Part shown: positions 17,201 through 27,648 of the stretch, in pieces
Numbering within the stretch: position 1 is the first letter of the stretch
How the letters are laid out: every line of letters begins with the position of its first letter
NCBI GenBank assembly: GCA_029212365.1
Contig: JARGOC010000016.1
Coordinates: forward strand, 26,386-90,385
Direction of reading: 5' to 3'
DNA length: 64,000 bases
From: Roseovarius sp.
GTDB taxonomy: Bacteria; Pseudomonadota; Alphaproteobacteria; Rhodobacterales; Rhodobacteraceae
Translations under genes and position numbers: made by a program
The notes under the pieces: generated by a model
Told to the model about the DNA's origin: nothing
The model's database searches: none
Seen by the model: only the letters and a program-made list of their open reading frames with translations

Positions 17201-18241
17201 GTGGGAACAATGGACGCAATTCTTCTTCAAATTCTCAACGGCCTCGACAAGGGCTCGGCTTATGCGCTGATTGCCCTTGGTCTGACGCTGATTTTTGGCA
17301 CATTGGGCGTGGTCAACTTTGCCCACGGCGCTTTGTTCATGATCGGGGCGTTCTGCGCTGTGACCTTGTCAAAAATCCTGAACGCCAGCTATGAGGTGAT
17401 CGACGAAACCAAGGCCGATTTCTTGGGCAATCCCCTGAAGGTCAAACTGACCTATGTCGAAAGCTGGTTTGGCCCCGAAACAGGTGCTGCCATCATCGAC
17501 TGGGCCGTGCCACTTGCGATCCTGTTTTCCATCCCCATCATGATTGCCATCGGCTTCATCATGGAGCGCGGGTTGATCAAACATTTCTACAAACGCCCTC
17601 ATGCCGACCAGATCCTTGTGACTTTTGGTCTGGCGATCGTGCTGCAAGAGGTGATCAAGGCAATCTACGGCGCCAACCCGATCCCCACGGGCGCCCCTGC
17701 AGTGTTCCGTGGCAGCTTTGATTTCGGTGTCCTGCTGGGATATGAGGCCAACGCCATCATCTATCCCTACTGGCGCATGGTGTATTTTGCCTTCTCGGCA
17801 CTGATCATCGGCGGGGTATTTGCCTTTTTGCAATTCACCACCTTTGGCATGGTTGTGCGCGCAGGCATGGCTGATCGGGAAACCGTTGAATTGCTGGGCA
17901 TCAATATTGACCGCCGCTTTACCATTATGTTTGGGGTCGCCGCGGCGGTGGCCGGGCTGGCGGGTGTGATGTATGCCCCGATCAATTCCCCCAATTATCA
18001 CATGGGCATGGACTTTCTGGTTCTCAGCTTCGTGGTGGTGGTTGTGGGGGGCATGGGCTCTTTGCCGGGTGCGGTTCTGGCCGGGTTCATGTTGGGTATC
18101 CTGGAGAGCTTTGCCTCAATGAATGAGGTCAAAAACATCTTCCCCGGCATTGACCAGATCATCATCTATCTCGTCGCCATCATCATTATTCTGACCCGTC
18201 CCCGAGGCCTTATGGGCCGCAAGGGCGTGATGGAGGATTAA
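17201..18241 (+). CDS. ABC transporter permease, LivH type
   Basis: The 346-aa integral membrane protein has the LivH-family opening (ILNGLDKGSAYALIALGLTLIFG) and the segment VVNFAHGALFMIG, with about eight membrane helices. An extra loop of about 45 residues follows the second helix (about 62-108), longer than in LivH. The signature QFTTFGMVVRAGMADRETVE is the loop that contacts the ATPase. It follows the binding-protein gene by 85 nt and precedes the second permease by 3 nt. Confidence 0.9.
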   Translation: MGTMDAILLQILNGLDKGSAYALIALGLTLIFGTLGVVNFAHGALFMIGAFCAVTLSKILNASYEVIDETKADFLGNPLKVKLTYVESWFGPETGAAIIDWAVPLAILFSIPIMIAIGFIMERGLIKHFYKRPHADQILVTFGLAIVLQEVIKAIYGANPIPTGAPAVFRGSFDFGVLLGYEANAIIYPYWRMVYFAFSALIIGGVFAFLQFTTFGMVVRAGMADRETVELLGINIDRRFTIMFGVAAAVAGLAGVMYAPINSPNYHMGMDFLVLSFVVVVVGGMGSLPGAVLAGFMLGILESFASMNEVKNIFPGIDQIIIYLVAIIIILTRPRGLMGRKGVMED

Positions 18242-18244
18242 GCC

Positions 18245-19471
18245 ATGCTCGGACTGAACAAAAAAGACACGACCCTGCTGATCATCGTGGCCTTCATGGC
18301 CCTGTGCGCGCCCTTCATCCTGAACCCCTTTCCTGAGGGGTCTTCGATGGCGCAGATGTTCAACGCCGGGTATCCCGACCTGATGCAACGCTTTGTCATC
18401 TTTGGCATCCTTGTCATCGGGTTCAACATTCTCTTTGGCCTCACGGGTTACCTTTCTTTTGGGCACGCGGCCTTTCTGGGGATAGGATCATATTCGGCCG
18501 TTTGGATGTTCAAACTGATCGGCATGAACGTCATCCCTGCGATCCTGTTGTCGATGGTTGTCTCGGGCGTCTTTGCCCTGCTGATCGGCTATGTCAGCTT
18601 GCGGCGCTCGGGGATCTACTTTTCGATCCTGACGCTCGCCTTTGCGCAGATGTGTTACAATCTGGCCTATTCGGTTCTGGGCAATCCTGCGTCCAGCTAC
18701 AACCTGACCAATGGCGAAACCGGGTTGCAGCTGTCGCTGAATGACCCTCGTATTCTGGACGGCGCGGCCTCAAGTGAAGGCTCACTGCCGGTGACCAACT
18801 TCTTTGGCGTCGCCATGCGCGACAGCGTACAGCTTGAAATCGGATCTTGGCTTTTCACTTTCAACGCCGGGTATTATCTGTGCGCTCTCATCATGCTGAT
18901 CTCATTTTATGTGTCGATCCGCATTTTCCGCAGCCCGTTTGGATTGATGCTGCGGGCGGTGAAATCAAACCAGCAGCGGATGAACTATACCGGCCTGAAC
19001 ACCAAACCTTACACTTTGGCGGCCTTTGTTATCTCGGGCATCTATGCGGGTCTGGCTGGCGGTTTGCTCAGCTCGATGGATCCTCTGGCGGGGGCCGAGC
19101 GTATGCACTGGACTGCCTCGGGTGAGATCGTGATCATGGCCATTCTTGGGGGGGTCGGCACGCTGATTGGCCCTATCGTGGGTGCGGGCTTTAACGAGTA
19201 TTTCAAGAACATTCTGTCGAAAATCAACGACTCGGTTCTGCACCAATGGCTCAGCTTCTTGCCCGATGGGCTGGAGGACGCCATCGTTGGCGTGCTGCAC
19301 TTCTTTGTCGGCAAAGGCTGGCATCTTAGCCTTGGGGTGCTGTTCATGGTGGTCATCATCTTCCTGCCCGGCGGGCTGGTTGAAGGGGGGCAACGTGTCT
19401 CGCGGCTGTTTCGTCGCAACAAGACGAGTGATGATGCAGACAATGCCTCTCACTCCACCCCAGCAGAATAA
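18245..19471 (+). CDS. ABC transporter permease, LivM type
   Basis: The 408-aa protein has about ten membrane helices. It shows the LivM-family segments [20 protein letters not shown] and [18 protein letters not shown], the latter the ATPase-coupling loop, followed by [12 protein letters not shown] and [17 protein letters not shown]. It forms the channel heterodimer with the LivH-type protein. The C-terminus ([14 protein letters not shown]) is cytoplasmic and polar. The ATPase gene follows 12 nt downstream behind AAGGAGA. Confidence 0.9.
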   Translation: MLGLNKKDTTLLIIVAFMALCAPFILNPFPEGSSMAQMFNAGYPDLMQRFVIFGILVIGFNILFGLTGYLSFGHAAFLGIGSYSAVWMFKLIGMNVIPAILLSMVVSGVFALLIGYVSLRRSGIYFSILTLAFAQMCYNLAYSVLGNPASSYNLTNGETGLQLSLNDPRILDGAASSEGSLPVTNFFGVAMRDSVQLEIGSWLFTFNAGYYLCALIMLISFYVSIRIFRSPFGLMLRAVKSNQQRMNYTGLNTKPYTLAAFVISGIYAGLAGGLLSSMDPLAGAERMHWTASGEIVIMAILGGVGTLIGPIVGAGFNEYFKNILSKINDSVLHQWLSFLPDGLEDAIVGVLHFFVGKGWHLSLGVLFMVVIIFLPGGLVEGGQRVSRLFRRNKTSDDADNASHSTPAE

Positions 19472-19483
19472 GGAGACGTTAAG

Positions 19484-20239
19484 ATGGGAATTCTTGAAGT
19501 CAAAAACGTCAATAAACGCTTTGGTGGCCTGCAAGCGCTGGGGGATGTGAACCTCAGCGTGCAAGATCAAACCGTGCACGCCATCATCGGCCCCAATGGG
19601 GCGGGCAAATCCACCTTGCTGAATGTGTTGGTAGGTAAGTTGGTGCCTGACACCGGATCGGTTATGTTTGACGGGCAGTCCGTCCTGGGGCGCAAGCCGT
19701 TTGAGATCAACCAGATGGGCATTTCGCGGGTGTTTCAAACCCCCGAGATATTTAGCGATCTGAGTGTGATCGAAAACATGATGATCCCGATCTTTGCGCG
19801 GCGTGATGGGGCCTTTCGCCTGCATGCGATCGAGCATACCGAGAACGAAAAAGAGATCATCGAGCAAGCCGAACATATGCTGGAAAGCCTGAACATGGCC
19901 GATGCGCGTCATGATCACTCGGCTGCGATGAGCCGGGGCAACAAACGCCGGTTGGAAATCGGCATGTGTCTGGCCCAAAATCCGCGCTTGTTGTTGTTGG
20001 ACGAACCCACCGCCGGCATGGCGCGCGCCGATACCAACGCCACCATCGACCTGCTCAAGCAGATCAAAGAAGAGCGTGACATCACCATCGCAATCATTGA
20101 ACATGACATGCATGTTGTGTTTTCCTTGGCTGAACGGATCACAGTTTTGGCCCAAGGCACCCCGCTGGTGGAAGACACGCCCGACAACATCAAAGGCCAT
20201 CCCAAGGTGCGCGAAGCGTATCTTGGCGAGAGCGCATAA
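19484..20239 (+). CDS. ABC transporter ATPase, LivG type
   Basis: The 251-aa protein has Walker A (GPNGAGKST), a Q-loop (ISRVFQTPEIF), Walker B (LLLLDEPTAGM) and a switch His (IEHDMHVVF). The signature reads MSRGNKRRLEIG rather than the usual LS-GQ form, a variation shared by some LivG-type proteins. It couples ATP hydrolysis to transport with the LivF-type partner. The ribosome site AAGGAGA lies upstream of the ATG. Confidence 0.9.
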   Translation: MGILEVKNVNKRFGGLQALGDVNLSVQDQTVHAIIGPNGAGKSTLLNVLVGKLVPDTGSVMFDGQSVLGRKPFEINQMGISRVFQTPEIFSDLSVIENMMIPIFARRDGAFRLHAIEHTENEKEIIEQAEHMLESLNMADARHDHSAAMSRGNKRRLEIGMCLAQNPRLLLLDEPTAGMARADTNATIDLLKQIKEERDITIAIIEHDMHVVFSLAERITVLAQGTPLVEDTPDNIKGHPKVREAYLGESA

Positions 20240-20250
20240 GGAGAGAGATC

Positions 20251-21006
20251 ATGAACGTCAAACCGGATTTCTCAAAGAACCGCAACGTGGCTGAAACCGC
20301 GCCTGCCTACCTGTCGATCTGGGATCTAAAGTCCTACTACGGTGAAAGTTACATCGTGCAGGGCATCAGCTTTAACGTACATGAGGGCGAAATTCTTGCC
20401 CTTCTGGGCCGCAACGGAGCGGGCAAAACCACCACGCTGCGCTCTATTGCGCGCATGGCCAACCCGCAGGTCCAGCACGGCGAAATCTGGCTGGATCACC
20501 AGCCGCTTCACAATATGTCAGCACATGAGGCATCGGCGGCCGGCATCGGGCTTGTCCCCGAAGACCGCTGCATCATCCCCGGTCTGACGGTCGAAGAAAA
20601 CCTGCAACTGGCGCAGATCGCGCCACCTATCGGCTGGTCACTGGAACGTCTTTATGACTTGTTTCCGCGCTTGGCGGAACGTCGCAAGCAAGAGGGCGTA
20701 ACCCTGTCTGGTGGCGAGCAACAAATGCTGGCCGTGGCGCGCGCATTGGCGCGTGACATCAAAGTGCTGCTGCTTGATGAACCCTACGAGGGTCTGGCCC
20801 CGGTGATTGTGGATGAGATTGAAAAAACGCTCAACATCATCAAAGAACAAGGCATCACCACGGTGATCGTAGAACAAAACGCCGTGCGCGCCCTGGAGCT
20901 ATCAGACCGCGCGGTCATTCTGGACACGGGCGGCATCGTATTTGATGGCACTGCCGCAGAAGTCCTGGAAGACGAAGCGCTCCGCGCAGAATACCTGGCC
21001 ATCTGA
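20251..21006 (+). CDS. ABC transporter ATPase, LivF type
   Basis: The 251-aa protein has Walker A (GRNGAGKTT), a Q-loop region ([16 protein letters not shown]), the signature [15 protein letters not shown], Walker B ([13 protein letters not shown]) and a His switch replaced by Gln (IVEQNAV), as is usual in LivF. It follows the LivG-type gene by 11 nt and acs starts 76 nt downstream, so acs is probably co-transcribed. Confidence 0.9.
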   Translation: MNVKPDFSKNRNVAETAPAYLSIWDLKSYYGESYIVQGISFNVHEGEILALLGRNGAGKTTTLRSIARMANPQVQHGEIWLDHQPLHNMSAHEASAAGIGLVPEDRCIIPGLTVEENLQLAQIAPPIGWSLERLYDLFPRLAERRKQEGVTLSGGEQQMLAVARALARDIKVLLLDEPYEGLAPVIVDEIEKTLNIIKEQGITTVIVEQNAVRALELSDRAVILDTGGIVFDGTAAEVLEDEALRAEYLAI

Positions 21007-21082
21007 GGATAGCCCCTTGTGTGTCCGCCTGTCTGGACACACAAAACAGACTGACAACGAACCAAACCAACAAAGGCTCGTC

Positions 21083-23029
21083 ATGACAAATACAACGCAC
21101 GCTCCCTCGGCTGAATTTTCGGCCAACGCCCATATTGATGGCGCGACATACGACACGATGTATGCGGCCTCCATTTCAGATCCCGATGGGTTCTGGGCCA
21201 ATGAAGCCAAACGCATTGATTGGATGAAGCCTTTTACCAAGGTGAAGAATGTCAGCTATGAGTTCGGCAACGTGTCGATCAAATGGTTTGAAGATGGCAC
21301 GCTGAACGTGGCCGCCAACTGCGTTGACCGGCATCTGGCCACCCGCGGGGACCAAACCGCAATCATCTGGGAACCCGACAGCCCGGATGAGGCAGCCAAG
21401 CATATCACCTATAATGAACTGCACGATCAGGTCAACAAAATGGCCAATGTTTACAAAGCATTGGGCGTGGGCAAGGGCGACCGCGTGGTCATCTATATGC
21501 CGATGATACCCGAGGCCGCATATGCCATGTTGGCCTGTGCGCGCATTGGTGCGATTCACTCTATCGTCTTTGCCGGCTTTTCGCCTGATGCATTGGGCGC
21601 GCGGGTGAATGGCTGTGATGCCAAACTGGTGGTGACAGCAGATCACGCCCCGCGCGGCGGTCGTGCGACCAAGCTGAAAGACAACGTAAACCTTGCCCTG
21701 CTGAACGATTATAACGAGGTGAAATGCCTTGTGGTCAAACGCACCGGCGATCAGATCGCATGGCGTGATGGCTTGGATTTCTGGTGGCATGAGGAGGCCG
21801 AGAAGGTCAGCACAGATTGCCCGCCCGAAGAAATGAATGCCGAAGACCCGCTGTTTATCCTCTACACCTCAGGCTCGACCGGGCAGCCCAAAGGCGTGGT
21901 GCACACCACGGGGGGCTACCTGACCTATGCGGCGATGACCCACGAATTGGTTTTTGATTACCACGACGGCGATGTGTACTGGTGTACCGCCGATGTGGGT
22001 TGGGTCACTGGGCACAGCTATATCGTCTATGGCCCTCTGGCCAATGGCGCCACGACCTTGATGTTTGAAGGCGTGCCCACCTACCCGGACGCCAGCCGTT
22101 TCTGGCAGGTCTGCGAAAAGCACAAGGTCAATCAGTTCTACACAGCCCCTACTGCTTTGCGGGCATTGATGGGCCAGGGCAATTCCTTTGTGGAATCCTG
22201 TGATCTGAGCAGCCTGAAATTATTGGGCACAGTGGGTGAACCCATAAACCCTGAGGCCTGGAACTGGTATTCAGAGGTGGTTGGCGGCGGGCGCTGCCCG
22301 ATCGTGGACACCTGGTGGCAAACTGAAACTGGCGGTCACTTGATGACCCCCCTGCCCGGCGCACATGCCACCAAACCCGGCTCGGCGATGAAACCGTTCT
22401 TTGGAGTTGAGCCGGTGGTGCTGGAGCCGACTTCGGGTGATGTGATTGAAGGGAACGGCGTTGAGGGTGTGCTGTGCATCGCCGACAGCTGGCCCGGTCA
22501 GATGCGCACCATCTGGGGGGATCATGAACGCTTCATGCAGACCTATTTCTCGGATTACAAAGGGTATTACTTTACTGGTGATGGCTGCCGCCGGGACGAG
22601 GACGGCGATTATTGGATCACCGGGCGCGTGGATGATGTGATCAACGTTTCAGGCCACCGCATGGGCACAGCCGAGGTCGAAAGCGCATTGGTGGCCCACC
22701 CCAAAGTGGCCGAAAGCGCCGTTGTCGGCTATCCGCATGACATCAAAGGTCAGGGGATTTATTGCTATGTCACGTTGATGGCTGGCGAAGAATACACCGA
22801 TGAATTGAAGACCGAACTGCGCAACCATGTTCGCACCGAAATCGGCCCAATAGCCAGCCCTGACCAGATCCAATGGGCACCTGGCCTGCCCAAAACCCGG
22901 TCTGGTAAAATCATGCGTCGTATCCTGCGCAAGATCGCCGAAAATGACTATGGCTCATTGGGGGACACCTCAACCTTGGCAGATCCGTCGGTGGTGGACG
23001 ATTTGATTAAAAATCGAATGGGAAGCTAG
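21083..23029 (+). CDS. acsA: acetyl-CoA synthetase
   Basis: The 648-aa product makes acetyl-CoA from acetate, ATP and CoA by way of acetyl-AMP. It has the P-loop [11 protein letters not shown], the acyl pocket and motif [16 protein letters not shown], the hinge and A8 region [20 protein letters not shown], and the C-terminal [11 protein letters not shown], whose Lys is the known acetylation switch. The start at 21083 ([11 protein letters not shown]) gives the normal family length. Its place after the ABC genes and near the symporter-kinase and ScfR genes supports regulated acetate use. Confidence 0.96.
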   Translation: MTNTTHAPSAEFSANAHIDGATYDTMYAASISDPDGFWANEAKRIDWMKPFTKVKNVSYEFGNVSIKWFEDGTLNVAANCVDRHLATRGDQTAIIWEPDSPDEAAKHITYNELHDQVNKMANVYKALGVGKGDRVVIYMPMIPEAAYAMLACARIGAIHSIVFAGFSPDALGARVNGCDAKLVVTADHAPRGGRATKLKDNVNLALLNDYNEVKCLVVKRTGDQIAWRDGLDFWWHEEAEKVSTDCPPEEMNAEDPLFILYTSGSTGQPKGVVHTTGGYLTYAAMTHELVFDYHDGDVYWCTADVGWVTGHSYIVYGPLANGATTLMFEGVPTYPDASRFWQVCEKHKVNQFYTAPTALRALMGQGNSFVESCDLSSLKLLGTVGEPINPEAWNWYSEVVGGGRCPIVDTWWQTETGGHLMTPLPGAHATKPGSAMKPFFGVEPVVLEPTSGDVIEGNGVEGVLCIADSWPGQMRTIWGDHERFMQTYFSDYKGYYFTGDGCRRDEDGDYWITGRVDDVINVSGHRMGTAEVESALVAHPKVAESAVVGYPHDIKGQGIYCYVTLMAGEEYTDELKTELRNHVRTEIGPIASPDQIQWAPGLPKTRSGKIMRRILRKIAENDYGSLGDTSTLADPSVVDDLIKNRMGS

Positions 23030-23250
23030 ATCACCCATACGGGGTGGCCTGCACAGGCTGGTCGTTTCAGGTGTCTGCACCATTCCCTTTTTTTGGGGGC
23101 CCGTGTCCCGTTTCATCGGCCCCCACTCTGAGGGTCATCGCCGGACATGCGGCCCTTTTCCTTGCTCAAACTGCATCGGGTTGGGCGGGCCATCTGGCGC
23201 TTTACAGTGCGGCCTTTGGGTTTGCCCATGTGGACCCGTAAGGTCATACT

Positions 23251-23799
23251 ATGCCCATGGATATGCGCGATATTGCCTTTGATCATGCCCCGGTGGGCCT
23301 GTGTGTTCTGGAAAACCGGATCATTCAGCAATGCAATCACCTGTTTGCAGATACTTTCGGCGGCGCTCCCACAGAATTTGCAGGGGTGCCACTGGCCAGG
23401 TTTTATCCGTCGATTGACGACTACAACCGTATTGGCAAGCGCAGCCTGTCCCAGATGCGCCTCACTGGGCGCTACAACGATGAGCGTATCATGAAAAGGC
23501 GCGATGGCAGCATGTTCTGGTGCCGGGTACGAGGCCAATCATTAACGCCGGAAGATCCGTTTCGCCAGGGCATCTGGTCGTTTGCGGATCTGTCAGATGA
23601 CCGCCCCCTTGTGGCCCTGACACAACGCGAACGCGAAGTGGCAATTTTGACCTGCCGAGGCATGACCTCCAAGGAAATCGGGCGTGAAATAGGGCTCAGC
23701 TATCGCACCATCGAGGTATATCGCGCGCGCCTTCTGGAAAAGTTTCAAGCCCGAAAACTGGCCGAATTGGTGGCAAAACTATCAGGGATGCCCCTGTGA
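23251..23799 (+). CDS. PAS-LuxR transcriptional regulator
   Basis: The 182-aa protein has an N-terminal PAS domain (about 8-112: DHAPVGLCVLENRIIQQCN, RRDGSMFWCRVRGQSL) and a C-terminal LuxR/NarL helix-turn-helix (about 118-180: LTQREREVAILTCRGMTSKEI, LSYRTIEVYRARL). It has no receiver domain, so it is probably controlled by a PAS ligand or by protein contact. It lies 221 nt after acs on the same strand and may regulate the acetate locus. Confidence 0.85.
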   Translation: MPMDMRDIAFDHAPVGLCVLENRIIQQCNHLFADTFGGAPTEFAGVPLARFYPSIDDYNRIGKRSLSQMRLTGRYNDERIMKRRDGSMFWCRVRGQSLTPEDPFRQGIWSFADLSDDRPLVALTQREREVAILTCRGMTSKEIGREIGLSYRTIEVYRARLLEKFQARKLAELVAKLSGMPL

Positions 23800-23954
23800 G
23801 ACAAATTTTATTTGCCCGCCCCTCGTAATTTGCTGGCAAATGTCCCATTTTGAAGGGTGAAATGTCCGCTTTTCTCAGGCTTAGGCTTGGCCTATAAGCG
23901 AAAAAAGAAATGTGGTGATGCTCCGTTAACCCACCACAATGGTCGAGGAACCTG

Positions 23955-24449
23955 ATGCCTAAAAACCCGCATGACTCCGATGTCACATTCATCAAAGCTC
24001 TAGCTGAACTGTTGAACGAAAATGACCTGACTGAATTGCAGGTCAAACGCGACTATGGCGAAAACGACAGCCTGAATGTGCGCGTCAGCCGCAAGCAAGA
24101 GGTCGCCGCGCAAATCGCTATGCCTGCTGCGGCCATGCCTGCAATGCCTGCGCCTGCTGCCGCTGCTCCTGTTTCTGGAGAGGCCACAAGCCCGGCAGAT
24201 GACCCTGCCAACAACCCCGGTGCGGTCACCTCCCCCATGGTTGGCACCGTGTATATGCAGGCCGAACCCGGCTCGCCTTCGTTTGTGAACGTCGGTGATC
24301 AGGTCAGCGAAGGTGACACATTGCTGATCGTGGAAGCTATGAAAACCATGAACCATATTCCGGCGCCACGCGCTGGCACGGTCAAACGTATCCTGATCGA
24401 GGATGGCGCGGCTGTTGAATATGGATCGCCTTTGATGATCATCGAATAA
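23955..24449 (+). CDS. accB: biotin carboxyl carrier protein of acetyl-CoA carboxylase
   Basis: The 164-aa product has an N-terminal helical domain (DVTFIKALAELLNENDLTEL), an Ala/Pro-rich hinge (about 55-90) and a C-terminal biotinyl domain with VEAMKTMNHI, where the Lys is biotinylated. It carries CO2 between the biotin carboxylase and the carboxyltransferase in fatty acid synthesis. accC follows 12 nt downstream. Confidence 0.96.
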   Translation: MPKNPHDSDVTFIKALAELLNENDLTELQVKRDYGENDSLNVRVSRKQEVAAQIAMPAAAMPAMPAPAAAAPVSGEATSPADDPANNPGAVTSPMVGTVYMQAEPGSPSFVNVGDQVSEGDTLLIVEAMKTMNHIPAPRAGTVKRILIEDGAAVEYGSPLMIIE

Positions 24450-24461
24450 GGCACAGCTGCA

Positions 24462-25811
24462 ATGTTCGAAAAAATCCTGATCGCCAACCGGGGTGAAATT
24501 GCCCTTCGTGTCATTCGCGCCGCGCGTGAAATGGGTATCCAGACGGTCGCGGTGCATTCCACGGCCGACAGTGATGCGATGCATGTTCGCATGGCGGACG
24601 AATCTGTTTGCATCGGCCCGCCTTCGGGCACCGACAGCTATCTGTCGATCCCCGCAATTATTGCCGCCTGCGAAGTGACCGGCGCTCAGGCGATTCACCC
24701 CGGCTATGGCTTTTTGTCGGAAAACGCCAACTTCGTACAGATTGTCGAAGATCACGACCTGGCGTTCATCGGTCCCACCGCCGAACACATCCGCATCATG
24801 GGCGATAAAATCACCGCCAAAGACACCATGAAAAACCTTGGCGTGCCCTGCGTGCCCGGCTCTGACGGTGGTGTGCCTACCTTGAGCGAGGCCAAAAAAC
24901 TGGGCGAGGAAATGGGCTATCCCGTTATCATCAAAGCCACGGCTGGTGGTGGCGGGCGTGGCATGAAGGTGGCGCAAAACGCCGATGAGATGGAACATGC
25001 CTTTATGACGGCGCGTTCCGAGGGCAAAGCCGCCTTTGGCAATGACGAGGTCTATATTGAGAAATATCTGACCACGCCGCGCCACATCGAAATTCAGGTA
25101 TTTGGGGATGGCAAAGGCAAAGCCGTGCATTTGGGCGAGCGAGATTGCTCGCTGCAACGGCGCCACCAAAAGGTGTTCGAGGAAGCCCCCGGCCCCTCAA
25201 TCACCCCAGAAGAACGCGACCGCATCGGCAAGGTCTGCGCCGACGCTGTGGCGCGTATCAACTATGCCGGCGCGGGCACGGTCGAGTTTCTGTATGAGAA
25301 TGGCGAGTTCTATTTCATCGAAATGAATACGCGCTTGCAGGTGGAACACCCCGTCACCGAAGCCATCTTTGGCGTCGATCTGGTGCGCGAACAAATCCGC
25401 GTGGCCGAAGGCCGACCAATGTCTTTCACCCAAGATGATCTGGTGATCAATGGCCATGCCATCGAAGTGCGCATCAATGCCGAAAAGCTGCCCGAGTTTT
25501 CACCACGCCCTGGCACGATCACTCAGTTTCACGCCCCCGGCGGATTGGGTGTGCGCATGGATTCTGCTCTTTATGACGGGTACAAAATCCCCCCCTATTA
25601 CGACAGTCTGATCGCCAAACTGATTGTGCATGGTCGTGATCGTGCGTCGGCTTTGGCGCGTCTAAACCGCGCCCTGTCCGAGCTGATCGTGGATGGTGTC
25701 GACACCACCGTGCCGCTGTTTCACGCCCTGTTGCAGGAACCGGATATTCACTCTGGCGAGTACAACATTCATTGGTTGGAACATTGGTTGGAAACCAATC
25801 TTCAGGATTAA
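24462..25811 (+). CDS. accC: biotin carboxylase
   Basis: The 449-aa product matches the family length. It has ILIANRGEIALR at the N-terminus, the ATP-grasp glycine loop KATAGGGGRGMK, the HLGERDCSLQRRHQK motif, FIEMNTRLQVEHPVTE with the catalytic residues, and YYDSLIAKL near the C-terminus. It carboxylates biotin on AccB using ATP and bicarbonate. It is the second gene of an accB-accC pair; aat starts 18 nt after. Confidence 0.97.
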   Translation: MFEKILIANRGEIALRVIRAAREMGIQTVAVHSTADSDAMHVRMADESVCIGPPSGTDSYLSIPAIIAACEVTGAQAIHPGYGFLSENANFVQIVEDHDLAFIGPTAEHIRIMGDKITAKDTMKNLGVPCVPGSDGGVPTLSEAKKLGEEMGYPVIIKATAGGGGRGMKVAQNADEMEHAFMTARSEGKAAFGNDEVYIEKYLTTPRHIEIQVFGDGKGKAVHLGERDCSLQRRHQKVFEEAPGPSITPEERDRIGKVCADAVARINYAGAGTVEFLYENGEFYFIEMNTRLQVEHPVTEAIFGVDLVREQIRVAEGRPMSFTQDDLVINGHAIEVRINAEKLPEFSPRPGTITQFHAPGGLGVRMDSALYDGYKIPPYYDSLIAKLIVHGRDRASALARLNRALSELIVDGVDTTVPLFHALLQEPDIHSGEYNIHWLEHWLETNLQD

Positions 25812-25829
25812 TGCACACTGCACTTTGGC

Positions 25830-26480
25830 ATGACTAACGCTGATCTCACGCTGACCCCCGACATTTTGCTTCGGGGCTATAGACAGGGTGTCTTTCCTAT
25901 GGCGGAAGGCCGGGATACCCCTGAGATTTTCTGGGTTGATCCAGCAGATCGCGGGATCATGCCCCTGGACGGGTTCCACATATCACGCTCATTGGCGCGC
26001 AGGATGCGCCGGGGGGGATACGTAGTGACCATGAACCAGTGCTTTGACGATGTGGTCCAAGGCTGTGCGGCGCGTTCTGAAACCTGGATAAACGCGCAAA
26101 TACTTGATCTTTATAACAAATTGCATCACCGCGGTCAGGCGCATTCACTGGAAGTCTGGATTGACGGCACTCTGGCGGGCGGTGTGTACGGCGTCAGCAT
26201 CGGGGCTGCATTCTTTGGCGAAAGCATGTTTTCGCGTCAAACAGATGGTTCAAAACTTGCATTGGCGCATTTGGTTGATCATCTGCGGCGCTGCGGGTTT
26301 GACCTGTTTGATACCCAGTTCATCACCGATCATCTGAGCAGCTTGGGCGCGATAGAAATTCCGCGGCGCGACTATCATGTATTGTTAAACGCAGCCCTGA
26401 AACGGGATGCACAGATCACGGGGATTTCGGTTGGCGACAAGCCTCAGGAGGTTTTGCACCGCATGACCCAAACGTCATAG
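25830..26480 (+). CDS. aat: leucyl/phenylalanyl-tRNA-protein transferase
   Basis: The 216-aa product adds Leu or Phe from aminoacyl-tRNA to the N-terminal Arg or Lys of proteins, marking them for ClpAP in the N-degron pathway. Family motifs are LLRGYRQGVFPMAE, FWVDPADRGIMPLDGFHISRS, a central HSLEVW, GGVYGVSIGAAFFGESMFS and DTQFITDHLSSLGA. Its 3' end overlaps the convergent DUF2155 gene by 37 nt. Confidence 0.95.
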   Translation: MTNADLTLTPDILLRGYRQGVFPMAEGRDTPEIFWVDPADRGIMPLDGFHISRSLARRMRRGGYVVTMNQCFDDVVQGCAARSETWINAQILDLYNKLHHRGQAHSLEVWIDGTLAGGVYGVSIGAAFFGESMFSRQTDGSKLALAHLVDHLRRCGFDLFDTQFITDHLSSLGAIEIPRRDYHVLLNAALKRDAQITGISVGDKPQEVLHRMTQTS

Positions 26481-26800
26481 CGCGGATGCTCCAACGCACT
26501 CAACGCAGGGGATGAGGCCACCATCCAACCCTCAAACGCCGGGGCTGCGGCCCCCTCTTCGACGATGGTGACATAGGCAAACGCATCGCCTGACGGGTTG
26601 CCGGATGGATAGCGGCATTCTTTGAGGTGCACTTTCAGGCGGCCAATCTCATAGATACCGCCATTGATCAGATCCATATCCGTGACCTGACCGTCCACCT
26701 TATCAAGCCAACGCAGATGTGCGCCCTGCCCTTTGGTGACTTGCTGTGCCATGGCGGGTTGACTGAGCGCCAATGCACACAACAGTGCCGCCCGGATCAT
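26444..26800 (-). CDS. DUF2155 secreted protein
   Basis: The 118-aa product has a signal peptide (MIRAALLCALALSQPAMAQQ) and the DUF2155 pattern: RWLDKVDGQVTDMDL, a Cys in LKECRYPSGNPSGDAFA, FEGWMVASSPALSALEHPRYDVWVMRC. The function of the family is unknown. It is conserved beside aat in alphaproteobacteria. Its start overlaps the stop of the MlaD-like gene (ATGA), so they are translationally coupled. Confidence 0.9.
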   Translation of the reverse strand: MIRAALLCALALSQPAMAQQVTKGQGAHLRWLDKVDGQVTDMDLINGGIYEIGRLKVHLKECRYPSGNPSGDAFAYVTIVEEGAAAPAFEGWMVASSPALSALEHPRYDVWVMRCKTS

Positions 26801-27255
26801 TCGGATGTTTCCTCACTGTCACCAGCCACGAATTTCATCAGCAGTGAAATCAAGCTGATCGAGCCTTGGGTGAATTCAATTTCGTCGCCGGGCGTCAGTG
26901 TGAAAGGCGACCCGCCGGGCAGGATTTCAACATAGTTGCCCCCCAACAACCCTTCGGAACTGACGGCAACAGCGCTATCGTCAGGCACTTCGATACCTGC
27001 GCGCACCGTGAAGGCGGTTTCGGCCCGGAAGGTCTCAGGGTCCAGTTCCACGGCGGTGACACGGCCCACTTTCACACCGGCCAAACGCACATCCGTGCCC
27101 ACATCGACGCCGTCAGCACTGCGAAACGAGGCCGTCAACGGGTATTCCGTATGCCCAGTGGTCACGCCGGTCATCTGGCCTGCATAGATCAAAAACCCGA
27201 TGGCAGCGGCCAGAACAGCCCCGCCGACGATCACTTCGGTGGTGTTTTCGGACAT
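26797..27255 (-). CDS. MlaD-like lipid-transport periplasmic protein
   Basis: The 152-aa product has one N-terminal membrane anchor (VIVGGAVLAAAIGFLIYAG) and an MCE domain (TASFRSADGVDVGTDVRLAGVKVGRV, SSEGLLGGNYVEI). In the Mla system MlaD binds phospholipids with the MlaFEB ABC transporter, but those partners are not in this window. The start at 27255 has AGGTGG about 7 nt upstream. The C-terminus (ISLISLLMKFVAG) is hydrophobic, as in MlaD. Confidence 0.87.
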   Translation of the reverse strand: MSENTTEVIVGGAVLAAAIGFLIYAGQMTGVTTGHTEYPLTASFRSADGVDVGTDVRLAGVKVGRVTAVELDPETFRAETAFTVRAGIEVPDDSAVAVSSEGLLGGNYVEILPGGSPFTLTPGDEIEFTQGSISLISLLMKFVAGDSEETSE

Positions 27256-27264
27256 GATTGCCAC

Positions 27265-27648
27265 CTATTCCGGTGACCAGGCTTCGTAATCGCCGCGATC
27301 CGCCGGGACAGCCTTACGGATCGAGCCAGCAGGGGCATAGGCCATCGCGGTGCCGGTCATGTTTTCTTCATGCGGTTTTTCCCATGGCTTTTTTGCCAAA
27401 GGTTGATCCGTTGGAGGGGCGTCAAATGTGTGATGCAACCAGCCATGCCAGTCGGGATTAACGCGGCTGGCTTCGGCCTCGCCGTTGAACATCACCCAGC
27501 GGCGGGAATCATCGCGATTGCGAAAATAGCGGTTGCCCTGCTCGTCTTCGCCCACTTTCACACCTTTTCTCCAGCTCCACAGCTGGGTGTTCAGTGTGGA
27601 CCCGTCCCACCATGTGAACGCACGCAAAACGGTTCTGAAAAGTCCCAT
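27265..27648 (-). CDS. NDUFA12-like complex I accessory subunit
   Basis: The 127-aa product matches the NDUFA12/B17.2 family ([70 protein letters not shown]). The family is an accessory subunit of alphaproteobacterial and mitochondrial NADH:ubiquinone oxidoreductase. The start at 27648 has GGAGG about 7 nt upstream. It lies 9 nt upstream of the MlaD-like gene, as in related genomes. Confidence 0.92.
   Translation of the reverse strand: MGLFRTVLRAFTWWDGSTLNTQLWSWRKGVKVGEDEQGNRYFRNRDDSRRWVMFNGEAEASRVNPDWHGWLHHTFDAPPTDQPLAKKPWEKPHEENMTGTAMAYAPAGSIRKAVPADRGDYEAWSPE

Noticed and set aside
18965..20200. 411-aa minus-strand frame
   Set aside because: It runs antisense through the LivM and LivG genes, with no ribosome site or recognisable protein.
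24000..25169. 389-aa minus-strand frame
   Set aside because: It is antisense to accB-accC, a shadow caused by GC-rich codon use.
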